From Sphingopyxis solisilvae (GTDB lineage: Bacteria; Pseudomonadota; Alphaproteobacteria; Sphingomonadales; Sphingomonadaceae), in assembly GCF_015475875.1 (NCBI RefSeq), contig NZ_JADKYM010000008.1, positions 1-64,000 of the forward strand: a stretch of 64,000 nucleotides of DNA, read 5' to 3'. The notes under the pieces were generated by a model, which was not told the DNA's origin, made no database searches, and saw only the letters and a program-made list of their open reading frames with translations. Positions 8,287 through 16,753 of this stretch are shown in pieces (the first letter of the stretch is position 1; the number at the start of each line of letters is the position of its first letter). Made by a program: the position numbers and the translations under genes.

Positions 8287-8400
8287 CAGGCGGTACCGGA
8301 GCGTGTCCGAACCTCCGTCCCGGACCGCTCCCGGCGCGGCAGCCTTGCTTGCAGCACCGGATGCCGCGCCGTTTCCGATTCTCGCGCAAGGAATGACATT

Positions 8401-8787
8401 TTGACCGACCCCTATCGCGCCGGAATCGATATCCTCGCACAAACCGGAACGACACAGGACGCGCGCCGCAACCGTGCCGCAGAGGTCGCGCCCGATTTCA
8501 TCCGGACAGCCGTGAGCTTCGCCTATGGGGAGATTTTCGCGCGGCCGGGCCTCGACCTCAAGACACGCGAATTGGCGGCCGTCGCCGTTTTTGCCGCGTT
8601 GGGCCGCTCAAATAAGCAGCTCCGCCAGCACGTCCAAGCTGCTCTCCATCTCGGCTGGAGCCGCGACCAAATCACCGAAATCCTGATCCAGACCGCAGCG
8701 CATGCCGGCGTCGCCGCGGCGATCGACGCGCTCGCCGAATGCCACGACCTGCTTGCCGAAAGCGTTCCAACGCCGGACTGCTGTTAG
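8401..8787 (+). CDS. Carboxymuconolactone decarboxylase family protein
   Basis: The 128-residue all-helical protein carries the family signature LKTRELAAVAVFAALG (about residues 53-68) followed by HVQAALHLGWSRDQITEIL (about 80-98). The AhpD-type CxxC pair is absent, so it is not a peroxidase partner; it is more likely a decarboxylase-like or structural family member. The start is a TTG with AAGGA about 9 bp upstream. It may form an operon with the cupin gene 114 bp upstream. Confidence 0.8.
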   Translation: MTDPYRAGIDILAQTGTTQDARRNRAAEVAPDFIRTAVSFAYGEIFARPGLDLKTRELAAVAVFAALGRSNKQLRQHVQAALHLGWSRDQITEILIQTAAHAGVAAAIDALAECHDLLAESVPTPDCC

Positions 8788-8790
8788 TGC

Positions 8791-9678
8791 TCAGGCGGCG
8801 AGCGTCGGCCATTCGTGCCGGCGTGCCTCGCGGACGAACGCCCCAACCGCCGGTGAATGCGGGCGACCCCGCATCGTGGCCAGATAGACGGTGCGGCTAT
8901 ATTCAGGCTCGATCAGCGGGCGCACGACCAGGTCGGCGTCGGTCACGCTATGTTCTGGGAAAAAACCGAAGCCGAGTCCCGCCTTGATCATCTTCTGGAC
9001 CCATTCGTCACGCGGGCTGCTGAACACTTTTTTCGGCACCACGCCGCGCGATGCAAAATCGCGCGCTACGGCCTTGAACACCTCGCACGTCGAGCGGCTG
9101 ACATAGGGTTCGCCGTCGAGATCGGCGACGCGGATGGCGTTGCGCTCGGCCCATCGATGTCCCGGTGGGAGCACAATCACAAAGCGCTCCTCGAAGATCG
9201 GCAGCTGGTGGAACTGGTCGGGCAAATCTTCGGGCACGCCAACCAGGCTCAGGTGCAGGTCACCCTTTTCGAGCGCGTCGATCATCGACGACGCCTCGCC
9301 ATCGATCACCCGCACCTCGACGTCGGGATGCGCGGCCTGGAAGCGGATGATCAGGTTGGCCACCAGATCAGGACCGATCGTACACATCGCGCCGAGCGTC
9401 AGCGTGATATTCTCGGCCCTCTTCGCCGAAAGCGCAACGGCCTTGGCCGCGCGCGCGGAATCCGTAACGCTTTGCAGATAGGGCTTCATCATCCGGCCGA
9501 GTTCGGACAGGTGCGTATTGCTGCGTTCGCGGTGGAACAGCGGCCCGCCCAGTTCGTGCTCGAGCTGCTGGATCGCGCGCGTGAGCGCGGGCTGGCTGAC
9601 ATTGCATTTCTCGGCGGCACGAGTGAAATTGAGCGTCTCGGCAAGCGCGACGAAATAGCGGATCTGTTGCATTTCCAT
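8791..9678 (-). CDS. LysR family transcriptional regulator
   Basis: The 295-residue regulator has the N-terminal winged helix-turn-helix (residues about 1-60: IRYFVALAETLNFTRAAEKC, SQPALTRAIQQLEHELG) and a periplasmic-binding-like effector domain (about 90-290). It lies 55 bp downstream of the YeeE gene on the same strand and converges on the carboxymuconolactone-decarboxylase-like gene. Likely targets are these neighbours, but no site was assigned. Confidence 0.88.
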   Translation of the reverse strand: MEMQQIRYFVALAETLNFTRAAEKCNVSQPALTRAIQQLEHELGGPLFHRERSNTHLSELGRMMKPYLQSVTDSARAAKAVALSAKRAENITLTLGAMCTIGPDLVANLIIRFQAAHPDVEVRVIDGEASSMIDALEKGDLHLSLVGVPEDLPDQFHQLPIFEERFVIVLPPGHRWAERNAIRVADLDGEPYVSRSTCEVFKAVARDFASRGVVPKKVFSSPRDEWVQKMIKAGLGFGFFPEHSVTDADLVVRPLIEPEYSRTVYLATMRGRPHSPAVGAFVREARRHEWPTLAA

Positions 9679-9733
9679 TGGCGTCGTTCCCTAATCAACG
9701 CGGACCAAGGTCGGTGCTCCACGCCACCCTTGA

Positions 9734-10678
9734 CTAGCGGTTCGTCGCCCCCGCGACGGAAGTTACAGCGGACAGGCGCATTGCTATGATGATCGACAAT
9801 GTCATCACCGCAACGGCCGCCCACGCATAAGCGAGCCGCGCTGGCAGACCGAGCAGGATCAAGCCGTCGTTACTGCCCGGAACGAGCATCGAACCCATCC
9901 CCATCAGCGCCCCGCCGACGCCGCAGCGTAGCATAGTCGCGGCGCGCGGGCGACCGTGGCTCAATCTTCCAGCGATCGCGCCGCCTGCAATAGCGCCGCT
10001 GAGCAACGCCGCCGCCATGGCGAGACGGAGCGGCAGCATCGCATCCATCGATTGCGCCAGCGCAGCAAGTGCATCTGTATAGGCCCAAGCGCCGGCACTC
10101 AGCAGCGTCGCCACAAAAGCAACAGCGATAACCAAGGTCGCGCGGTGCGGGTGCCAGAGAAACTGGCCGAGGTGCGGTGCGCGGATCGCACCCGCTAACC
10201 GCCAGATCAAGAGTAGGAAAAAGAGGCTCGCGATGGCCGCGCTCCCCCGACCGGCTCCTAATTGGGTGGCGGCACCTGTCGGAGCGGCCACCGAAATCGG
10301 CAGGGCGCAGCCAAGAAAGAAGCCGAAAGGCGTCGCAAGATAGGCCCATTCGCCGGAACCTATGCGTGCGACCGCGCCGAAGACACAGGCCCGGTTCACC
10401 CAGGCGCCGATGCCAAGCAGTACTCCGCCCGCGATGGTGACAGGACTGACGGGATAGGCGGCCGGAGTCATGTTTAGCCAACCCGCAGCCGTCGCCAAAA
10501 AGGCCAGCCCGCCGACCCAAACAGCTGCCTCGGCCAATGCCAGCGCCCGGCCAGCGCGCCGGTGATTGAGCAGCTCGTCGATGGCGGCCACCAGGCACGT
10601 CGCACCGCGCTGAATGGCGAGACCCATCAGCGCAGCCGACAAAAGTGCGATGACCAAAACGGCAATCGTCGGGATCAT
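9734..10678 (-). CDS. YeeE/YedE family membrane transporter
   Basis: The 314-residue protein has about nine membrane segments. Two repeated cysteine-containing signatures typical of YeeE/YedE thiosulfate-type transporters are visible: LAIQRGATCLVAAIDELL (about residues 18-35) and GAWVNRACVFGAVARIGSGE (about 88-107). Known members import thiosulfate or other reduced sulfur across the inner membrane. The ATG at 10678 overlaps the DUF302 stop (ATGA), so the secreted DUF302 protein and this transporter are coupled. Confidence 0.8.
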   Translation of the reverse strand: MIPTIAVLVIALLSAALMGLAIQRGATCLVAAIDELLNHRRAGRALALAEAAVWVGGLAFLATAAGWLNMTPAAYPVSPVTIAGGVLLGIGAWVNRACVFGAVARIGSGEWAYLATPFGFFLGCALPISVAAPTGAATQLGAGRGSAAIASLFFLLLIWRLAGAIRAPHLGQFLWHPHRATLVIAVAFVATLLSAGAWAYTDALAALAQSMDAMLPLRLAMAAALLSGAIAGGAIAGRLSHGRPRAATMLRCGVGGALMGMGSMLVPGSNDGLILLGLPARLAYAWAAVAVMTLSIIIAMRLSAVTSVAGATNR

Positions 10679-11166
10679 TGCGTTGCGGCGCTCGCGATCG
10701 ACGCCGCCACCTCGCTTGCCATCCTGAACTGCGCCTCGCGATCGGTGATGTGGTAGCGGTTCGCGATCGCACCGAAGTCGGTCCACGCCACAGCTACGCG
10801 CCCTGCGGAATCCTCCGTCACCAGCATGCGCACCGGCCAATCGAGCCCCGCAAGCGGATTCGATTGGAGGAACTGTACGCCAAGCGGCGGGTTGCCGAAC
10901 AATATGAGCGTCGAGCGGCGAAGCGGCAGGCTCGCGCCGAGCGCGAGTTCAGCTTGATCGATCGTCGCAAAATGTTGGATGCCCTTAGCAGTGACGTCGG
11001 CCACCAGCTTGTTCACCGTGGCGTCGAAGCCATTGGCGCTTTTTAGCGTCAATACGTCGCCCGCCGTTTGAGCGCGAACGGGGACTTCGCTGGCACGGCC
11101 AGCCGGAGCGACCGACAGCAGCGATCCCGCCGCCATGGCCAGAACGAACGATTTGAAACGATTCAT
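10675..11166 (-). CDS. Exported DUF302 protein
   Basis: The 163-residue protein has a signal peptide (about residues 1-25, cleavage after AGRA) and a DUF302 domain: SANGFDATVNKLVADVTAKG, HFATIDQAELA, LFGNPPLGVQFLQSNPLAGLDWP. DUF302 proteins are small periplasmic or membrane-linked proteins of unclear function, often beside sulfur or redox genes. The ATG at 11166 is preceded by AGGAG. It is cotranscribed with the YeeE transporter. Confidence 0.85.
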   Translation of the reverse strand: MNRFKSFVLAMAAGSLLSVAPAGRASEVPVRAQTAGDVLTLKSANGFDATVNKLVADVTAKGIQHFATIDQAELALGASLPLRRSTLILFGNPPLGVQFLQSNPLAGLDWPVRMLVTEDSAGRVAVAWTDFGAIANRYHITDREAQFRMASEVAASIASAATQ

Positions 11167-11203
11167 GTGCGAACTCCTGCGAAGATTGTCGCAGGCCGGT
11201 ATC

Positions 11204-11219
11204 ACCCGCCGCCGCGGGT
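11204..11219. promoter_or_regulatory. Inverted repeat upstream of the DUF302-YeeE operon
   Basis: ACCCGC and GCGGGT flank a 4-base centre (11204-11219), 37 bp upstream of the DUF302 start. This is a possible operator or leader hairpin; no regulator can be named. GC-rich repeats of this size also arise by chance in this genome. Confidence 0.3.
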
Positions 11220-11598
11220 AAGGAAAATTGCGCTTTGCTATAGGATCAATGCGCTCATTGCATTTCCCAATCGGATTAGACGGCGTCTTGATCGATACCC
11301 CCGGCTACGACCGTGCCGTGATCGGCCGGCAGCTCGTAAAGGCGGCCGGAACCTGGACAAAGGGTGGGGCTCTGAAGGGGTAGGCGAGCGATGTTCGCTG
11401 GAGCACTTCGCGAGCCAAGCCGGCCATCTGGCGCTACGCTTCACCGGTCGCGAACCGATCGTCCGTTTCTGCCAGCGGCTTTGACGGGCGGCGCAAACGC
11501 GGCTGTCTTTCCGGCATGATAACGATGCAGCGCGGCTATTGGACGCTCAAAACGAGTCCCGATAATCCGGGCCGATCTGAAAAGCCGAAGGACAGACC
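11220..11598. other. Intergenic stretch without a recognisable gene
   Basis: Two short plus-strand readings look protein-like but are broken: about 11263-11380 (VLIDTPGYDRAVIGRQLVKA, then a stop) and about 11383-11484 (LEHFASQAGHLALRFTGREP, then a stop), in different frames. They may be remnants of a decayed gene, but I do not recognise the family. The rest holds only the DUF6265 promoter region. Confidence 0.3.
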
Positions 11599-12084
11599 AT
11601 GAAACTAGCTTCCGCCCTCCTCGCCTTTGCCATCGGCCTCGGCGTCAGTCCTGCACATGCGCAATCACTCGCCGACCTTGCCTTTCTCGAAGGGAGCTGG
11701 ACGAGCAACCGCAGCGGTTTCGTCATCGAGGAAAACTGGACCTCCGCCGAAGCCGGCGTCGTCATCGGCATGTCGCGAGGCACTCAGGACGCCGCGGTGC
11801 GCTTCCTTCGCTTCGCCGTGGTCGAACAAAAGGGCGACGCCGTAGTCATGCGGTTCAAGCGCTATCATTCCGACTATCGCACGTGGGAAACGAATGGGCC
11901 GAGCGTCATGCGGCTAGCGAGTGCCGAGCCTGGTCAGGCCGTGTTCGAGGCAACAGATTCCTCCTCCGACGTTCAGCGCATCGTTTATCGCGCGCGCGCG
12001 GACGGGACCATCGACGTCACCGCAAATCGCGCCGACGAGAAGGGCCCCTATCTGGTCGAATTTTCGCTGAGCAAGGCTGGCTAA
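11599..12084 (+). CDS. Exported DUF6265 family protein
   Basis: The 161-residue protein has a signal peptide (about residues 1-21, cleavage after AHA) and a lipocalin-like beta domain beginning LADLAFLEGSWTSN and ending DVTANRADEKGPYLVEFSLSK. This matches DUF6265, small secreted beta-barrel-like proteins of unknown ligand. AAGGA precedes the ATG. It appears to be a single-gene unit. Confidence 0.75.
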   Translation: MKLASALLAFAIGLGVSPAHAQSLADLAFLEGSWTSNRSGFVIEENWTSAEAGVVIGMSRGTQDAAVRFLRFAVVEQKGDAVVMRFKRYHSDYRTWETNGPSVMRLASAEPGQAVFEATDSSSDVQRIVYRARADGTIDVTANRADEKGPYLVEFSLSKAG

Positions 12085-12086
12085 GC

Positions 12087-12344
12087 CTATTTGGGCGCAG
12101 AGCAAGGCATTTGTCGCCACACAATCGCGGCAGATGCGAATGCGGTAATAGTGGGGATTCCAAATGAGATCGGAGCCGCCAATTTTATCGAGCCTGCCGA
12201 AAGCAAAATTGAGGCGGTGAGGGCGCCCGAGACCCGCCCTGCAAGTCGGGCCGTCCCTTGCACACCGCCAGCCGAAGCCGCCCGGTCAACGGGCACGGAC
12301 GGGAACAGCGTCCGGTTGTCCGGCGTTTGATACAGGCCGAAGGT
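12087..12344 (-). pseudogene. C-terminal remnant of an MFS (DHA2-type) transporter
   Basis: Reading the minus strand from 12344 gives FGLYQTPDNRTLF, then AASAGGVQGTARLAGRVSGA and a last hydrophobic helix. This is the conserved pattern of the last helices of DHA2 drug-efflux permeases (GLFQTPNNR ... ASGMLATARLLGQTLGA). There is no start codon and a stop lies directly upstream (12345-12347), so only the C-terminal fifth remains. Confidence 0.6.
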
Positions 12345-12750
12345 CTATTACTTGCGCTCAAACCCGCAGGACGTTCGGCAAGATTCCTATTCGAATTTTA
12401 ACATGCTTTGGATCGCGCTCGGTGCGATCGGCCTGTCGGTGTCAATCTTTGGCGGCATGGTCGCCAAGAGGATTTGGTAACTCAAGCCGGTCCAAATGAA
12501 GTTGCTCCGAAACGTCCGACTGGATCGCGACCCAGCCCGCCGGCCCCCCGCTATCACTGGACCTGGCCGACAGCGGTCAGACGGCTTCAGCCGCGAGAAG
12601 GGCGAGAGCCGACATTGCCTCTGCCGCCCGTCGGGAGATGACGACGCCCGCAAGACTCATGACGTGCGCGCGATCGTTATCGTGTAATCCGCAACCAACG
12701 TCCAGCGCTGTCGGTTTGAAGATGAACGACAGGCTCGAAGGGAAAATTCG
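12345..12750. other. Gene-poor region with one short hydrophobic reading frame
   Basis: On the plus strand an open stretch ends at a TAA (12478-12480) with a single hydrophobic helix (MLWIALGAIGLSVSIFGGMV). It has no ribosome site and looks like another gene end, possibly debris from the event that truncated the MFS gene. From 12481 to 12750 I see only the leader of the SDR gene. Confidence 0.3.
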
Positions 12751-13686
12751 ATGGCGCAACAACCTCAGGCCGGGAAGGTAGGAGAATCCCCATCCGAGAA
12801 GCGCGGCAAACAAATTGCCGCTTCCAAGCTCCGGAAGGATGTGGGTAGCGGCGAAACGATACGCAGATCGCCGAGGGATAAGGAGTCGGACCTGGACCGC
12901 GCCCCGAAGTGGGAACCGCGATATGCCGGTTCGAACCGGCTGAAAGGCAAAGTGGCCATCGTTACCGGGGGCGACAGCGGAATCGGACGGGCCGTGTGCG
13001 CGCTTTTTGCGCGCGAAGGCGCAGATATCGCGATCGTTTACAAGAACAACATTTCCGACGCCGACGACACGGCGGCAATCGTGAGAAGCGAAGGACGTGA
13101 CGCAATTCTGATCAAGGCTGACGTCGGCAAGACAAGCGCCGGGGAGAAGATAGCTTCGAGGGTTCTGGCGAAGTTCGGACGCATAGACATCCTCGTAAAT
13201 AATGCAGGTGAGCAGCACCCGGCGGAAGATATTCGTGATATTAGCCCGGAGCAGCTGCAACTGACGTTCGCGACAAATATCTTCGGCATGTTCTATCTGG
13301 TGCAGGCCATACTTCCGCACCTCAAAAAGGGTTCTGCCATCGTCAACTGCACCAGCGTGACGATGTATCAGGGAAGCGGCGGCCTGCTCGATTATAGCGC
13401 CACCAAGGGGGCTATCACCGCCTTCACTCGGTCCCTCAGCGAAAATCTTGTCGACAAGGGCATCAGGGTGAACGCGGTTGCCCCCGGTCCGATCTGGACC
13501 CCGCTGAACCCGCGAGGCGGTGCGCCTGCTAAGAAGGTCGCCACTTTCGGCGAAACCACTCCGATGAAGCGGCCGGGCGAACCCAATGAAGTCGCGCCAA
13601 GCTTTCTGTTTCTCGCATGCGACGACAGCAGCTACATGTCGGGGCAAGTCCTTCATCCCAATGGCGGCACAATTGTGAACGGTTAA
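12751..13686 (+). CDS. SDR family oxidoreductase, YghA / general stress protein 39 type
   Basis: The 311-residue SDR has a long polar N-terminal extension (about 60 residues, rich in Lys/Arg/Glu) before the NADP-binding TGGDSGIGRAVC motif (about residues 73-84). NNAGEQHP, the catalytic serine in NCTSVTMY and YSATK follow. The N-terminal tail and EQHPAEDI segment are typical of the YghA/GSP39 stress-related SDR group. Substrate unknown. It is a single gene with no clear operon partner. Confidence 0.82.
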   Translation: MAQQPQAGKVGESPSEKRGKQIAASKLRKDVGSGETIRRSPRDKESDLDRAPKWEPRYAGSNRLKGKVAIVTGGDSGIGRAVCALFAREGADIAIVYKNNISDADDTAAIVRSEGRDAILIKADVGKTSAGEKIASRVLAKFGRIDILVNNAGEQHPAEDIRDISPEQLQLTFATNIFGMFYLVQAILPHLKKGSAIVNCTSVTMYQGSGGLLDYSATKGAITAFTRSLSENLVDKGIRVNAVAPGPIWTPLNPRGGAPAKKVATFGETTPMKRPGEPNEVAPSFLFLACDDSSYMSGQVLHPNGGTIVNG

Positions 13687-13985
13687 GGACCCGATTGAAC
13701 ACGGCCCGCTGGCAGAATCTCTGGCCGCTTCGTGACTGTCCGGTTTCCGACTCAAATCTGCTCAAGCTGCTGTTCGGCGGTCCATATTCCCCTTTGACGA
13801 GACACCAGCGGAAAGGTCGCCTCACACACCGTTCCGATCCCTGTGATACTTTGATGCAGGGAACGATGGTGTCTCCCGGAGACTTACAGTGAGCAGTGGA
13901 TGCGCCGATCGATCGTGTTTTGCGTCGCACGGAAGCTGGCGTCACGCGCAACGGTTGAACAGCGACACAGATTCCAGGGTGAGAA
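13687..13985. other. Intergenic region, nothing recognised
   Basis: No convincing reading frame, RNA gene or repeat is visible in these 299 bases. It should hold the promoter of the AI-2E family permease. Confidence 0.4.
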
Positions 13986-15092
13986 ATGACAGACCAGCAC
14001 ACGTCAGACACGGAGGCCCGTTTCGTGCGAAAGGTGCTGATTTTGGGCGCCGTCGCTGTCGCCGTCGGACTGGTCATCACGCTGCACGATCTCCTGATCC
14101 TAGTCTTTGGGTCCGTCGTGATCGCCGTTCTGCTCACATCCATTGCCAACCCCATCGAACGCTGGACAAAACTGAACCGTGGCTTCGCACTGACCATTTC
14201 GATCTTGATTGTAGGAAGTACCATTGCAGGGGCCGGTGCATTGTTTGGCACGCAGGCGGCTAAGCAGGCGCAAGAGCTCTCGACGCAGATCCCTGTGGCA
14301 TGGGACAGCGTCCGGCAACGGCTTTCGACTTGGGGGGTGAACGTGCCGCCTTTGCGTACCGGCGACACTGGCGAGAACGACCAGCTGGCGAGGGCGCAGG
14401 CGGCGGAAATCGAGACCAAAACAGGCAGGCTCGCTGACATCGAGCAAAACTTACTAGGCCGGGTGGGAAGTCTGGTGATGACCTTATTTGGTGCAATTGC
14501 AAACATCCTGCTCGTGATCGCTGGGGGTATATACCTCGCCGCACAACCAAAGCTCTACCGCGCTGGGTTACTCAAACTCTTGCCAGCGGCAAGGCGCAAT
14601 CTGGCGGACGAGGCCTTGCTGCATTGCGGTGAGGCTCTCCGCCTCTGGATGTTGGGCACCTTGGTGTCGATGGGTCTGGTGGCGGCCGTCACCGGCACCG
14701 GCTTGTGGCTGCTTGGCGTCCAATCTCCGCTAGCCCTGGGCCTCCTGGCAGGCCTTCTAGAGTTTGTGCCGATCGTCGGCCCCATCGCCGCTGCCACCCC
14801 CGCGATTTTGGTGGCATTTTCGCAGAGTCCCGAACTCGCCCTGTGGACGCTGGGGCTCTTCGTGATCGTGCAGCAGCTCGAAGGCAATGTCATACAGCCT
14901 CTTGTTCAGCGATATGCAGTAGATCTGCCGCCGGCGCTTATGCTCTTTTCCGTGGTAGCCGGAGGAGCCCTGTTCGGGATCGTAGGGATCATTTTTGCCG
15001 CCCCGCTTACGGTCGTTGCATTCGTGCTGGTAAAGCGGCTGTATGTTCGCGAACTGTTAGAAACTGAAACCAAGCTGCCACATGAGAAATGA
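13986..15092 (+). CDS. AI-2E family transporter (PerM/YdiK type)
   Basis: The 368-residue integral membrane protein has about eight helices, an early pair (about residues 16-70), a soluble loop (about 85-145) and a C-terminal block with LLEFVPIVGPIAAATPAIL (about 260-278) and the family motif VQQLEGNVIQPLVQRYAVDLPP (about 297-318). The family includes TqsA-like exporters, but most members have unknown substrates; the name does not imply quorum sensing here. It borders the decayed island that follows. Confidence 0.85.
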   Translation: MTDQHTSDTEARFVRKVLILGAVAVAVGLVITLHDLLILVFGSVVIAVLLTSIANPIERWTKLNRGFALTISILIVGSTIAGAGALFGTQAAKQAQELSTQIPVAWDSVRQRLSTWGVNVPPLRTGDTGENDQLARAQAAEIETKTGRLADIEQNLLGRVGSLVMTLFGAIANILLVIAGGIYLAAQPKLYRAGLLKLLPAARRNLADEALLHCGEALRLWMLGTLVSMGLVAAVTGTGLWLLGVQSPLALGLLAGLLEFVPIVGPIAAATPAILVAFSQSPELALWTLGLFVIVQQLEGNVIQPLVQRYAVDLPPALMLFSVVAGGALFGIVGIIFAAPLTVVAFVLVKRLYVRELLETETKLPHEK

Positions 15093-15309
15093 CAGTAGTC
15101 ACGATGTCGCGGCCGTGCTCACCGTGCGCCTGTTCGAGATCTTGCATGCCCATCCGGAGCTGTCACGCGCCGAAGCCTTGAAACAGGTCGAACGCGAGAT
15201 CCGCAGCGACGCGCGCGACGATCCCTATCTCAAAAGCTGGTCGCACCCTAGCGCCTGGGCGCCCTTTTCGCTCATAGGAGATATCGGTCGCGAAATGTCC
15301 CGCGACTAA
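15082..15309 (+). pseudogene. C-terminal fragment of a CHAT-domain protease-like gene
   Basis: The 75-residue reading frame contains VRLFEILHAHPELSRAEALK and then HPSAWAPFSLIGD. These match the last about 60 residues of CHAT caspase-like domains (RLFE..L....P.LS.AEALR, then HP.yWAPF.lvG). The catalytic His and Cys, which lie upstream in the family, are absent. It overlaps the end of the AI-2E gene by 11 bp, so the large N-terminal part has been lost. Confidence 0.55.
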
Positions 15310-15475
15310 TTGACGGTTGTCCGTAGCATTCTGGCTGTTTAGGGACGGTCCGGTTTTGGCGAGAGACCGGAAGAAGCGGACCTCCGCAGCCCGCCGTACA
15401 ACCATGATCGGAAGCGACCGATTGCGGACGTCGGTTTTGTATGTATCCTCCACTATATGTTTGGGGGAGCGACCG

Positions 15476-16084
15476 ATGATCGGCAGGCGAAAGGCAATCA
15501 CAGCGGTGGCGTGCGCCACGTTCATGCCGGGAACGGCACTGTCTTGTCAGATATCATCGCCTCGCCCCGACCCTGTATTTGACAGGCAGACGCAGGAAAA
15601 ACATTTAAGACTAGTCGAGAGGTTTTTCGAGAAGATTGATCAGGCGCGGTCGTTCGAAGAAATCGAGCGCTCGACCGAGAGCTTGCGACGGGCGAGTTTT
15701 CGGTGGCCCGCTCCGCAACCAACTGACCTGCTGGAAGCCACGCCAGTGGGCGATTTGGTGATCGTGCGAGCGCGAGGCATTGAAGCGACGCCCGAGAATG
15801 AGTGCAATCCGTTCGTCACGGTCCACGCCTACTACTCGTTCCATTTCGACCAAGACCAGATCGCTTTGATGAATACGATTAGCTACGGCGCTCTCCAGCC
15901 CGCCCCAGAGCTACCGGCGGCTATTTCGCTGGAACTATGTGAAGGCGCGCTACTCGAAACATTACCGGATTACCGAAGAGGAACTGCGCTGGCTCAGCGG
16001 TCATGTCGAAGAATTGGGCCGCGCGGTTCAAGCCATTTGTTCCGAACGCATTGCTTTGCTAGAGCGCCAAGCGAAATAGCTTAG
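15476..16084 (+). CDS. Exported protein of unknown function with a chimeric C-terminus
   Basis: The 202-residue reading frame starts at an ATG preceded by GGGGGAG and has a signal-like N-terminus (MIGRRKAITAVACATFMPGT) ending near a cysteine. The central part (residues about 40-145) is mixed alpha/beta and not recognised. From about residue 145 the frame runs through DNA whose other frame encodes a HEPN fragment, so the last about 57 residues are probably out-of-frame read-through and the native C-terminus is lost. It is likely a damaged gene. Confidence 0.45.
   Translation: MIGRRKAITAVACATFMPGTALSCQISSPRPDPVFDRQTQEKHLRLVERFFEKIDQARSFEEIERSTESLRRASFRWPAPQPTDLLEATPVGDLVIVRARGIEATPENECNPFVTVHAYYSFHFDQDQIALMNTISYGALQPAPELPAAISLELCEGALLETLPDYRRGTALAQRSCRRIGPRGSSHLFRTHCFARAPSEIA
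15909..16079 (+). pseudogene. C-terminal fragment of a nucleotidyltransferase-HEPN fusion gene
   Basis: In the frame +1 to the overlapping gene, the DNA reads YRRLFRWNYVKARYSKHYRI, then EEELRWLSGHVEELGRAVQA and ICSERIALL before a TAG. This is the end of the HEPN domain in proteins with an N-terminal nucleotidyltransferase and a C-terminal HEPN domain (AYV.ARYS.HY.I..EEL.WL). The nucleotidyltransferase half is missing. Confidence 0.6.
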
Positions 16085-16103
16085 TCCTCGAAGGGAAGCC
16101 CGA

Positions 16104-16544
16104 ATGGAAGATGCCGAAACGCTGGTCACGCTGACCGCCGATATTGTCGCCGCGCATGTCAGCAACAACAGCGTTACCATCTCGGATATCCCACTGGTCA
16201 TCCGCTCGGTGCACGAGGCGCTCGCCGGTCTGTCATCGAAGACCGAGCCCGAACCCGAACCGCAACAGCCCGCAGTATCGATCCGCGCGTCGGTCAAGCC
16301 CGACTATCTTGTCTGCCTCGAAGATGGCAAGAAACTCAAAATGCTGCGCCGCTACCTGCAGACCAATTTCGGCATGACGCCCGATGAATATCGCGCGAAG
16401 TGGAACCTGCCGAAGGACTATCCGATGGTGGCGCCGAACTATGCCGAAAAGCGGCGCGAACTTGCGAAACAGATCGGTCTCGGCACGAAAGGCCGTGGCG
16501 GCGGCCGCAAGCCTGGCGCGCGAGGTCGTGCGAAGGCAAAATGA
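16104..16544 (+). CDS. mucR: MucR/Ros family transcriptional regulator, zinc-ligand variant
   Basis: The 146-residue protein has the helical MucR N-terminus (about residues 1-45) and the Ros/MucR DNA-binding region (VCLEDGKKLKMLRRYLQ, then MTPDEYRAKWNLPKDYPMVA, about 71-115), with a basic tail. The usual C2H2 zinc ligands are mostly missing: only one Cys, and Tyr/Gln/Asn where histidines are expected, like zinc-free Ros homologues described in Mesorhizobium. AAGGGAAG precedes the ATG. It overlaps the next small gene by 4 bp and may control the transfer module. Confidence 0.85.
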   Translation: MEDAETLVTLTADIVAAHVSNNSVTISDIPLVIRSVHEALAGLSSKTEPEPEPQQPAVSIRASVKPDYLVCLEDGKKLKMLRRYLQTNFGMTPDEYRAKWNLPKDYPMVAPNYAEKRRELAKQIGLGTKGRGGGRKPGARGRAKAK

Positions 16545-16753
16545 CCATCGCCGCCCAGATCGAAGCGCTGATCCAGCGCCTCGATGGTGTCTCGATTTGC
16601 GATGACTGCATTACAGACCGTCTCAATCTGTCGGTGCGCTCGCAGGCCAATGTTGTGACACGCGGCCTCGGCGGTGCGAACGATTATGCCCGCGAGAAGC
16701 GGCCCTGCGGTCTTTGCAGCTCGGTCAAGATTTCGACCTCGCATCGGCGCTGA
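16541..16753 (+). CDS. Small CxxC zinc-ribbon-like protein
   Basis: The 70-residue protein has two cysteine pairs, CDDC (about residue 20) and CGLC (about 56), with a helix-turn-helix-like middle (ITDRLNLSVRSQANVVTRGL). This suggests one zinc site and possible DNA binding. It is translationally coupled to mucR (ATGA). Its 3-prime end overlaps the convergent traD end by 29 bp. I do not know a named family. Confidence 0.6.
   Translation: MTIAAQIEALIQRLDGVSICDDCITDRLNLSVRSQANVVTRGLGGANDYAREKRPCGLCSSVKISTSHRR

Noticed and set aside
12577-13755. 392-codon open frame on the minus strand
   Set aside because: It is antisense to the YghA-type SDR; composition and lack of motifs mark it as a shadow.
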